Below, one piece after another: positions 23,035 to 32,503 of a stretch of 64,000 nt of DNA (position 1 is its first letter; every line of letters begins with the position of its first letter). The position numbers and the translations under genes were made by a program. The notes under the pieces were generated by a model. That model had not been told where the DNA came from and made no database searches. It saw only the letters and a list, made by a program, of their open reading frames with translations. Origin of the DNA: Phlebiopsis flavidoalba (taxonomy: Eukaryota > Basidiomycota > Agaricomycetes > Polyporales > Phanerochaetaceae); assembly GCA_035772785.1 (NCBI GenBank), contig JAOCPU010000002.1, positions 1,302,001 through 1,366,000 of the forward strand, given 5' to 3'.

Positions 23035-23232
23035 TCCCCGACGACACAAGCCGATACTGCAGTGGCACAAGCGTCATCGTGCCCCGAGTTGCAAGCAGAG
23101 CTCAGAGGGACGCAAGGTGCGCGGCAAAAATCTAGATGGAACCAGAAATGAAGGCGGTGCCTTCATAATAGTGGTTAAACTATTAAGAACAGATACTACA
23201 CTTGATCTAAGCACAAAAGGCCAGAGTGGTAA
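23035..23232 (-). ncRNA. U2 spliceosomal snRNA
   Basis: Pairs with the intron branch site in the spliceosome. Read on the minus strand, the 5' part has GGCCTTTT, then CTTAGATCAAGTG, and the branch-site-pairing core TAGTATCTGTTCTT (core at 23194-23199). Stem-loop IIa is a perfect AATAGT/ACTATT hairpin and IIb a perfect GAAGGC/GCCTTC hairpin. An Sm-like site ATTTTTG follows at about 23126-23132. Stem-loop III comes next, then stem-loop IV, whose loop contains CTGCAGTAT, close to the conserved U2B''-binding loop. Length (about 198) is normal. One extra base splits the conserved TTTTGGC into TTTTGTGC near 23212. 5' and 3' ends are estimated from the human and yeast structures. Confidence 0.9.
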
Positions 23233-24531
23233 GGAAATTTCAAACGGGCGGGGGGCGCGCTGCTATGTACCTCGCGCCGTGCGCGCGCACGGACCAGGCG
23301 GAGCTTATGTAAGGTGATGCAGGGCAGGATGGTGTCTCGCTTGCGGCCTCCAGGGGGATGGCGCTGGCGCGGCGGTGGCGTGGACCCAAGTCCTTGAAAG
23401 GTGTGTCGCGCGTCCTCTCGATGTTCTTGTCACTCCACATGTGTCCACAGCGAAATACTTGACTTGCTCTCCAGGCTCTGCTAGTAGGCAATGTTGACAT
23501 CTCTCAAGGAACAAGGGTGCTTGCCACGGAACATTGACAGCCGGATTCGGAGGGTGGCACTACCATGACTCGGAGACGGTCTTGACAGGTGGGACGCAGC
23601 TACCTGTTACAAGTATCATGCTTCGACAGCGACGAGACGCGAACTCATACTCCGGTAGTTATTCCACTAGATAAACTTTCCATAAAACAGCATGTATGTC
23701 GACGCTTGTAGCTGGCATCTGTTGAACAGTACAGCGCAGCGCCCCGGTCACTAATGTGATATACCTGGTGATGATAACGGGAAGCTTCGGTGCGTAACGG
23801 CTACCAAGACAAAGAATGTATGGGTTATAGCAATTCCCCTTTGCGTGAGATTACTCCTGCTCCCTTGACTATTGCATGCCCTCCCGCTGACTTCCGGATT
23901 AATAAATGCTCATCGGAATGTTTCGAATGTTCATCATCTAGTAAAGGCCCTTCGTTTCGAAGGATACGTCGTCCTTTCAGCGTCCCGCCCCAAGCTTGTC
24001 AACTGGAAGTTTGCTCTGTCTAGTGTGTGATACACGCCATATAGGCCTACTTCCAAACCGTGCCTGCATAGGGGTACATGGCGGTGAGAGCCACCTGTCT
24101 TGAAGGTTCTAGAGACAGAAGCTCTACCACCCCTTGCATAGATTGCATAATGTGCACTTCGCCTGCGCATGATTCTCGAACACTTTCTAAGGCTGTACAC
24201 TACTTTTCGAGCAAGCTCCGGATCCACAAAACCACAGCCAATAAAAAAATTGTTGAGCTTAAAGCTATGCAGGATTGTGTTGACCGCACGTAGAGACAAA
24301 GTATCCAGCCTCTGTTCTGAAATCTTTACACACAGCGTGCATGCCGACACAGAACGAATCTCATCCGCCAGGCTGCGCACAGTGCACAATGCAGTCCTCG
24401 GGGTCCGGGTCCGAAACGGCGCAAATTCACGTGCAAACGTAGTGACGTACGGCCGCATGCCGTTTGAATCGTATGAGCACAGCCAGGCTCCAGAGCCTCC
24501 AGGCATCCTCATTCGACGGTCCGCGCAAGAG
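23233..24531. other. No gene recognised; includes U2 upstream region
   Basis: The first part should hold the U2 promoter (minus strand); a TATA-like TACATAG lies about 35 bases upstream of its 5' end. A minus-strand frame at 23934-24512 has several Cys and helices but no motif I know. I do not call it. Confidence 0.3.
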
Positions 24532-24539
24532 TATATATA
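24532..24539 (+). promoter_or_regulatory. TATA box (TATATATA) of the Vip1-type gene
   Basis: A TATATATA run lies about 100 bases before the start at 24637 and is followed by a pyrimidine-rich leader (CTTTCTCTCAGTCCCTCTCT), the common core-promoter layout in basidiomycetes. Confidence 0.55.
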
Positions 24540-24636
24540 CTAGTGGCCACTCAGATAACAGCACATCATACTTTCTCTCAGTCCCTCTCTCACTACAAGA
24601 CCCAGCACCTTCAACCTTTCAATCCTCACGATCAAT

Positions 24637-25596
24637 ATGTCCGTACAAACATACGACGTTCACGTCTCGGGCATCTCCCCCTCGACACACGACCCGAGCA
24701 GCACCTCTTGGATTTCTTTACGTGCTTTACCCGTGATGCCATTTCTGGTGCTCAAAAGCCCTCTAGCTCACATTCTGTGTAGTTTTTCTGCGGAAAGATC
24801 GAGAAGATCGACTTCCACACAGATACCAAATCTGCGGTTATTCATTTCGTAAGAAGGCCTCAGCTGCGAAGGGACTGCGCTGATGCTCAACGGGGGCAAC
24901 GCTCGACGGATCGCAACTTGACTGTGATATTTCAATCTCTCCCCGAACGAGCATTGGTGCCCGAACGAGGAGGCGCACACCAACGATGGACCACAATCGA
25001 CCAGTCCGACAAGCCACGCGCGGGTTCGTTATCGCAGCCGAATACCTCACCCCTCGCAGAGAGGAGGCTAAACAAGCGTTGCAGCACTCGGACACGATCC
25101 TTCAGCAGCGCACAATTGAGATCGATAGTCAGGAAGGGTATCTCGAAACGATTTTTGAGCTACATCCAGAGCCTCGATACCACCTTGGGGACAGAAGGCT
25201 CTTGGTCCTGACCAGAAGATCAGCACGATGATGGGCGAGAAGCTCGCTCAGGCGCAGGAGCAGGCCAGGACGATTGCCACTCAGCCCACAGAAGGGCAAT
25301 TAGCTCTAAGGCTGGAGACGTGCGTTTTATTCTTTCATGCTTCGAAAAATGGGGCTGGAGTCACACCCTCTCCTCTGCAGTACAGCCTTACACTCGTTGC
25401 CTTCTCTTCCCCCATGGGGCCAGAAGGTCAAGGCCTTATACACTTCCACGTCAAAACAAGTGTTCGACATTCACGAAGAAGCCCCGTCGCATTGCTTCAG
25501 AACATCCCGCCCAACCAGCGTCCGACACTGAGGGATCTCAACCGGTGTTCGGCTCTGCCGCTCCACCCCGATCGATTCCTGCCGAAGGGTGCATGA
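24637..25596 (+). CDS. Vip1-type RRM protein (actin cytoskeleton protein VIP1 family)
   Basis: Single RNA-recognition-motif protein conserved across fungi and annotated as Vip1 after the S. pombe gene; its exact role is poorly known. Exon 1 gives MSVQTYDVHVSGISPST, then HLLDFF in a shifted frame. An intron (about 24718-24779) precedes FCGKIEKIDFHTDTKSAVIH, which is the RNP2/RNP1 part of the RRM. Later pieces are SDKPRAG..AAEYL (about 25005-25040), ISKRFLSYIQSLDTTLGT (about 25145-25200), MMGEKLAQAQEQARTI (about 25228-25275) and a C-terminal block GQKVKALYTSTSKQVFDIHEE (about 25421-25483) before AEHPAQPA. Order and spacing are those of the family. At least six small frame shifts occur, in a gene normally kept intact. 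Confidence 0.8.
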
Positions 25597-26382
25597 GAGT
25601 CAGCTCAGCAATGAACCGACTGCAGAGCCCACCCCTTTGACCCACGCCGTGCAGATGGGGGAAAGACGACCGAGGCTCCTACGGTAGTGTAAAGAAATGG
25701 CGGCATGTTGGAATTGGGTATTTCGAATTGCGGGGTAGCACCGGACCGGGTGCGCGGTTGGATTTAAAGTAATGTATCTGGATTTATATTGTCCTTGAAA
25801 TCAGTGATGCTCTGAGTACTCCAACAAAAACATCGACTGACCTGACCAACAACAAGACCAGAGTACTATTAATTAGATTCTAAGGTGTATGGCATCTAAG
25901 TCAAGTAAGTAGTGCCTGTGCTCCCGATTCCTCACTTCACGGATCGCCACCAGTGCCGCCGAATTAGACGCCCGAAAACGAGCAAACCGCTGGCCTGAAC
26001 AGCTTGCTGTGATCATGCCGGATCTCTCACCGATGCCAAACATCCGTCCAACTGTCTTCGTCCGTGTGTACAAGAACAGATCTTACTGACCGTGCAAACC
26101 TTAGTAAGACGGCAAGCTGTGCACACACAACGGTTGCTGATGCATGCCATGACTAGTATGCAGCCGCGGTGCGATATGTGTACCGCGCGCGACTTTTCCG
26201 TCGTCGCCCGTATATATACGCTATCACTGAGGTCAGGCCGAATGAATCTTCTTTGCCATCCTCTCCCTTGTTTCCATCACAGCAGAGCTGTTGTGCTAAA
26301 CCTGTCGCAGGTCGACGCACAGTTTAAGTTTCTCTTGTTGATCTGTTGATTCTAATACTATGGAGTAGGTCATTCTAACACC
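25597..26382. other. No gene recognised
   Basis: Contains the 3' flank of the Vip1-type gene and the 5' flank of the first DUF6533 gene. A TATATATA run is present at about 26209-26216, about 170 bases before the start at 26383, and may be part of that promoter. Confidence 0.3.
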
Positions 26383-28135
26383 ATGTCGGCCTTTGACTGT
26401 CATGTTTACTTCATACTCAGGGACATAGGGGCAACCCTGGAGCTGGCTGCTACAGGCAAGTGTGCTCAGTTCCCAGTTTGATCATCATCACTCAACCGAA
26501 TGAAAAATGCTATTTAGTCCTTTACTGCTACGATTGCCTCCTGACATTTGGAAACGAAGTCGAGCACTTCTGGCGTCGCAAGTTCACACAAGTTACATTC
26601 CTTTACATGATCAACCGCTACGTGATGCTGGTCAAGCCGACTAATCAGGCTCACTGATTTCGTGCACTGGGGACACCATTCGCAAGCAGAGGCTGACCGT
26701 GTATGTTTCAAACAGTAAGATTCCATCATTGTGCTAACGATTGACCAGATGTGCGTCTTGATAGAACTTCTTCTACGACAAGCGTTCCACAGCAGATGTT
26801 AAAAAATCTCAAACAGATGCAAACTCAATTTGGAGGCTAAGCAAACCGAGGTCTGCACGACGATCATGCACATATCAATGGCAGGTAAGCTGATCTTTTC
26901 CGACACACGATCAGTCAGAGTTCAAGTCGATTGTGACAGCTTTCAGTGCCCTCCGGTTGTGGGCCATCCTTGCCCGCTCTCGGGCAGCGTTTGTGGCAAG
27001 TTCTCTCCTTCGAATGCATAGGGCCCTTGGTAAATATAGTCCGTGTCTCTTTTGTCTATTCCGAGCGCGCTGCGTGTGTGTTGATCGAAATATCTTTCCA
27101 GTACTACAATGCGACGCTGAGCGTCAAAGCGCTTCCTCCGCCAGCATTTGGCTGCGGTCAGACCAGCCGGCTTGACGACACTGGCAAAGCTATCCTGTGA
27201 GTTCGCACCCCCTCCTTTTGCTTTTTTTTGTGCACTGACGTTCATCTTAGAAGTATGCCTCTATGTCCATGAGAGAACGCTAGAGATTGATAATGTTTCT
27301 CAGTTGGACTTGGAAGCGTTCTCACCTTCTTTGTCGAAGCCACCGTACTCGTGTTGACCTGGACCAGAACAGTGAGAACCCGCGTCATTTTTGGCACCAG
27401 TTCGGACTCCGGAAAAGTACCGTGGGCGCAGTATGGAGAGACGGTGCGTGCTAATAAGTCACCGTGGGCCGCAGAACCATAAAACTCATATCTCGCCCAT
27501 GGTGATTGTATAGGCTTGGTGTACTCGACGTATGTCGAAACACAGTTATGTTACCCTCATGCTCAGGCTTCTGATCAATTCTTTAGGGTACTAATCGCAA
27601 TGGCAGGCCTTAGCCTACTAGCGATCCGACAAACAGACTTTTGCCGATATCCCAGCGCTGACAGACGTGTAAGCCGTGCGAGAACGATGTTCCAACGTGA
27701 TGCTCTGCTCACAGTGTAGGCCCTTTACAGACTATTTTCCGTCGCACTATCGCGATCTATGCTCAATCTCCGGACTATCGCTGCGCAAGACGCCGGTACT
27801 ATACGTTCGCAACTCAAGGTACCGTCAACGCGATACTCTTCTATCTTGTTTATTTTATCGCATCAGGTCGGACAGCAGGCAGCGTAGCAGAAGTCTAGTG
27901 CCCCCACGCTGTCGTGTCATCAATACACTTGTCATGTTTGAGTTCGATGGTCTGACCACGTTCTCGAGTATAATCTGGTCGTGTGCATTCCCGATGCGCT
28001 TTATGAATTTCTCATGAGCGTGAGATCGTTCCTGGATGACGGCAGGTTTAATTCATTTGAACTCAGGGAACCTGGTCGAATCATGTCTTGGTTCCGGCGG
28101 GTCAGTGACTTTCTACGATTCCGTTCATTAACTGC
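26383..28135 (+). CDS. DUF6533 multi-pass membrane protein, copy 1
   Basis: Member of a large Agaricomycete family of seven-segment membrane proteins of unknown function. The diagnostic N-terminal block is YYDCLLTFGNEVEHFWRRKF, followed by INRYVMLV (about 26520-26635). Next come FSALRLWAIL (about 26940), FGCGQTS..DDTGKAIL (about 27150-27200), TWTRTVRTRVIFGTSSDSGK (about 27357-27415), GLVYSTY (about 27513), LIAMAGLSLLAIRQTDF (about 27592-27642) and a terminal helix RFM-SVRSFLDD near 28000-28040. Many introns with GT..AG ends separate these. ATG 26383 was chosen because it precedes a hydrophobic segment in the right place. The piece between 27720 and 27940 is unclear and the 3' end approximate. 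It is tandem with the next gene. Confidence 0.7.
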
Positions 28136-28330
28136 GTCCGGCTGAATACCTCCAGGTGTTATAGGACCATCATCGGTCAAGCCGCTGTCTGGTCTTCTCC
28201 GAGCACACCTAGAGGTATATTTACATAACAGCATGTTGGACACTTTCTGCGAATTTCATATCCTGTGGCTACTTATAGCCCACGTTGCGTTTGAAGGACG
28301 CCGGCTGCTTGCCCTTCCAATCGTGTTGAC

Positions 28331-30055
28331 ATGATGACGAGCATGCAGACTTCACCCGAACGGGGTCAGGACACATCAACGTAAGCAACTCGTACTCATT
28401 TGCATGGGATGACGTTCGACTGCTAACTTTTCCCGCTCACTGGGGACAGGATCGCCCTAGAAATGATTGTCACTTGTAGGTCCCTCTCCTCTGCATAAGT
28501 GCTGACACTGAGCATTTTCCTTGGAGATATTTACTTTTACGACTATTGCCTGACATTCAGCCAAGAGATCCAAACCTTCTGGGCGCGCGAGTGGACTTTG
28601 ACTACCGTTCTGTTCATTACGAATCGATACATGACTCTCATCGACCGAGGGGCTCGGATTCAGCCATATAGTTTCATGTTTGTTTATCAATACCGCTGGA
28701 CCTCCAGATGTACGAGATGCTGCCAACACTCTCATGATCATTACTTTGACGATTCTCGATAGCTGCACTTCTGTGTAGAAGACAAACACGTCGGTGACAT
28801 CTCGATTCAGACCATAAGACAAATATGCGTGATAGGCATGCACATAAGTATCGCTGGTATGTCTGGTTTTCTTCTGCTATTATCACCTGAACTTTCTTCC
28901 GATCGTTGCTTTCCAGGGTTCGCAGCAATCAGGATGTTTTCGCAATTTTTGGGAAGAAGGCGCGCCTGGTTCCTAACGGGTGTTGCTGCTAGGACTTCTA
29001 CGGCCTATCGTAAACCTGGTGAGCCTCTTAGCTCCAGCTAAAACATAATTCGCCTACTAAGTGTGTCTCTTCTTAAGATTCTAGGCCACGGACGTTCCTG
29101 AGCGGTGCTCCTTGCCACTTCGAGGCAACCTTCAAAGTCTTGAACTCGATTGTAGATTGTAGTTGTAGCTGAGTCCGATCTGCGAGTGGGTCAACTACGA
29201 TACCTGAGCACGCAACCTGACAAGATACTAGTTAGAGGTGAGTTTTATATACGTGCTAAGTGTTTTATTGTGTCCGACATTGTCTAGTCTTACTGGCGAT
29301 CATTCCGTCCGGGATTATGGAGCTCATAGTCCTAACAATGACCTGGGGTGGAGTTCTTCGATGTTCGTGTCGTACTGCGAAACTCGAGAGTCCATGCTGG
29401 TCTGATCAGTACAATACTGCATGAAGGTTTCGTATAGCCGTTTCCTGGTATAACACACCAAGAATTTTGAGCATCTCTCTTTCGTCGCAACTTTAGGGTC
29501 AGCCTATTCCCTGTAAGTCAGTAATGGATCATCGTCATTCCCAGCTTATTATACGCCTTGACACAGTGCATTCATCACGCTGGAAACCTTCACCTGCTTG
29601 TCTATTCTGGTCCCGGTGAGGTCGAACTCGCTAATTTAATTAGATGCCTGTCCGTGCTCACCTGACAATTCCTCACAATAGGCTCTTCGAAATCTGTCCG
29701 TCGCGACAGAGACGTGAGTGTGATCTTCGTCTCCGGACCCCGTCTTACGCCATTTGGTGCCTAGGCTCGCTTCAATCCTCTTGTCCCGCTACATGATAAC
29801 ATTACGGGAAAGCTCTTGCACCTCAAGACGACTCGGAATCACGAATCAGATTGTTCATGCTGGGGAGTGCTTTCATGTTTTGTTCGAAAACCCGGACACT
29901 GCTAGCTCTAGCGACTCCTCGGATATTCTACCAGAGCGCACCGTTAATTACTCAACGGCCGCCATCGGCAGAACATGCGAGTGTTTCGGGGCCACGTGAC
30001 GATCCCTCAGGACACGTCTGTTCATGCCAAGATCCTCGGACCCTCTGACGCGAGC
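28331..30055 (+). CDS. DUF6533 multi-pass membrane protein, copy 2
   Basis: Same family as the upstream neighbour, in the same orientation about 200 bases away. Exon 1 gives MMTSMQTSPERGQDTST before a GTAAGC donor at 28381. The DUF6533 block is FYDYCLTFSQEIQTFWAREW, then FITNRYMTLIDRG (about 28530-28650). A membrane segment ANTLMIITLTILDSCTSV lies near 28718-28770. The central motif appears as FAAIRMFSQFLGRRR (about 28919-28965). A terminal helix LASILLSRYMITLRE (about 29765-29810) is the family's characteristic end, followed by a polar tail. The stretch 29060-29740 has intron-like GT..AG borders but I could not join it cleanly. At least two frame shifts. Confidence 0.65.
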
Positions 30056-30199
30056 GGCGATGTGCACGTAGTATGTAACGGATAGCAATATAAAGAGTGG
30101 TACTGGTACAACAGGAGACGGTCATTGATCTGGCAGTGAAACACTGACAAGCGAATATAAGTATGATCCAGATGAGAAGGAGACATAGAGAAGAGAAGA

Positions 30200-32144
30200 C
30201 TAAGCCTCCTCGTCTACGTAATTGGCCATAGGGTCTTCCGTCATACGTCGACTCATCCTATATGCTTTCTGCAAGCCAATGTCAGCAGTATGGCCGGTAA
30301 GTGTATTATATCAACACATACCGAGTTCTTCCTCGGTGACTTCGTGACTGTCACCAGCCTTCTTCTTCTTACCACTGCCCCATTCGTATTCTTCCTCACC
30401 GCCTCGAGCTTTCCGTTTCCGCTCTGACTTGATAGCCTCGGCCAACTTGTTCTCATCTAAATCCAGGTCTCCTTCTCCTAACCTCTTCTTTGAGAAAAGC
30501 GCTTCCGCCTTCTTGCGACGGTCGTCGGACGATTCTCTGGGTGGCGATGACTCCGCTTGCTTTGCTGTACTACCAGAGCCGGATGGCACAGATGATGCTG
30601 AAGCGAGAAGATTTTGTGCACTTGATGCTTTCGCGGCTTCGATGCCGGCTTGGCCGGTACAGTAGGACAAGTGGACGAGGGAGTGACAACACGCATAGCC
30701 CCATTGGCTGGTTGCAATGTCGTAGTACGAGCCCCACACGGCAGTGTGATTGTTGATGTATACTAAGAGAGGGTTAGAAGTGAATCGTAAAGTGTCAAGT
30801 AGGCACTCACCATCCTCGGCGTATTTCGATCTGACTTTCGCCCTCTCTTTGCCCCTTGACCACCTGCCCTGTCCTAGAGAATTCGACGTACTCTTCAGTT
30901 TGTCCCTGCAAGAGCTCTTTCGGAGCCTTCTGGAGGTACTCTTCACCACCGTACTTCGCGAGGATGCTAACTTTCGTAGAATCCTGAGCTCTGCCTTCGC
31001 CTTTTGGTATTGGTGATGGAGTAGTTTGGCCTTCGGTGGGGTTCGCCGTGATGTGAACGTCGTTGCCGCGTGCAGCAGCGTTCCAAGCGAATAGCTGTAG
31101 TTTCTGGACCGTCTCGCTGCGGCTCGCCCGAATACCGAAGGAAATTCTCGCCCGCAAACTGTGCATCTTCCGCCGAGACGTTTCTCAAAGGATTATCACG
31201 CATAGAGCGAGTCTTTGGATCGTAGTATGCGGACTCTGGGTCAAGGTTGATGAGGTACTTCGCAGTATCCTCTCGTATACGCAGATTTTCGCACGGTTAT
31301 ACGCGTCTTCGTGTCGAGCTTCTGTCCAACAGCGTCCGCAGACTCGGCGTACTTTGTCGGCATCCTCGTCATCCTCGTCGCTGCTGCCGAAAATCATCGT
31401 CCTTCTTTTCCCCTTCAGCTTTCTCTCTCCTTGACCGCCTTCGCCACTTTCCGCACCGCGGCCAAAATCCGTCGTCGTCTGTTTGTCAATTTCCTCTTCC
31501 CTCAGCTTTCTGCCTCATTGCCTCTACCGCTTGGTATTCATCATAGACTTTCTTGTGTTCCGCTGATCGTATCCCCATTCCATCCCTGTCCCTCTTCGCG
31601 TCGTAGCCCGTTGCGACGTCCTGAATGATGACTTCGTCCGGAGCGATGTTCTTGCCCGAGTATTTTCGCTCCTTTCTTTCGTGGACGTTCCAGACAGTCT
31701 TGGTCTTATGGTGCATCGCACCACAGTTCTCGCAGGCACCCTTCCGGTACTTCTTCGCAGCGGTGGCCGGCTTTAGCGCCTCGGTCATAAACCAGTTGTC
31801 GAGCTTGTCGGCGGAGCGGTCGTACTCCGGGATACGTTGATGCTCTAGCGAAGGTGCACCAGTGTCGAGATACCATGGCGCCTGGGCAATATATTCTGAG
31901 CAGAAACGCGTACAGATTACGATAGGCACAACAACAGAAAGCACGCACGGGGAATGTGGGGGTTAATAGCATTGCCCTCCTTGTCGACAGTCCGGCGGGT
32001 GCGTGTGCCGGCCTTACGAGCGGCATCGAGGTCTTTCTGGCGACGGAACTCCTCTCTGGAAAGCTTTCCGGTACCTGCTGACGCGTTAGAGCTCATAGCG
32101 TATGATGAATGGGCAGGGAGACCGTGCCTGGTCGCAGAGGCCAT
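30200..32144 (-). CDS. SLU7: Pre-mRNA-splicing factor SLU7
   Basis: Second-step splicing factor that helps choose the 3' splice site. Reading from ATG 32144: MASATRHG..; [18 protein letters not shown] (about 32060-32007); INPHIP then [20 protein letters not shown] (about 31890-31830); the zinc knuckle [11 protein letters not shown] (about 31735-31695). Next are [24 protein letters not shown] and [18 protein letters not shown]. Further on: [74 protein letters not shown] and [17 protein letters not shown]. The basic tail ends [21 protein letters not shown] after an intron at about 30325-30275. One base is missing inside the zinc knuckle near 31698 (expected KTKDC) and several further shifts occur. 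Divergent from the SR140 gene. Confidence 0.92.
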
Positions 32145-32225
32145 GATGGTAGTGTTAGTGCAAGCGACTTGCCGTTGGGCGCTAATAGTCTTTTCGCGGG
32201 GCAAAAATATTGCTAAAAAATTATC

Positions 32226-32230
32226 AAAAA
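32226..32230 (-). terminator. RNA polymerase III terminator of tRNA-Leu
   Basis: An A5 run on the plus strand is T5 downstream of the minus-strand tRNA, eight bases past its 3' end. A second A6 run (32215-32220) backs it up. Confidence 0.6.
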
Positions 32231-32237
32231 TGAGGAT

Positions 32238-32329
32238 TGACAGTGACGAGATTCGAACTCGCGCGGGAAACCCATCACGGATTGGATCGTGGCCTAAACG
32301 TGACGCCGTAACCACTTGGCTACACTGCC
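32238..32329 (-). tRNA. tRNA-Leu (TAG), intron-containing
   Basis: On the minus strand the acceptor GGCAGTG pairs with CACTGTC (one G-T pair), discriminator A. The D arm is GCC-AAGTGGTTAC-GGC. The anticodon stem TCACG pairs with CGTGA. The loop TTTAGGC reads anticodon TAG (decodes CTA, Leu). About 12 extra bases sit at the canonical intron position. A class II variable arm (GGG-TTT-CCC) and a T arm with TTCGAAT follow. The long variable arm agrees with leucine. It lies in the gap between SLU7 and SR140. Confidence 0.88.
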
Positions 32330-32503
32330 TTGTTGATTACCTGACGTACACTATACTCGGACATTATTACACCCACGCATCCGACCAAAGCTGCGACCTT
32401 GCTTGCAATATAACCGTCCTCATTCTCTCACCTATGTACGTTGCATAGTTTCGTGTCTATCTTCTCGAGGCTCCTGCCCTGAACAACACTATCAGCTGAA
32501 AAG

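Noticed and set aside
23305..23514. MYND-type zinc finger on the minus strand
   Set aside because: Only two or three Cys/His in suggestive spacing; the full C-x2-C...C-x2-C...H-x3-C set is not present.
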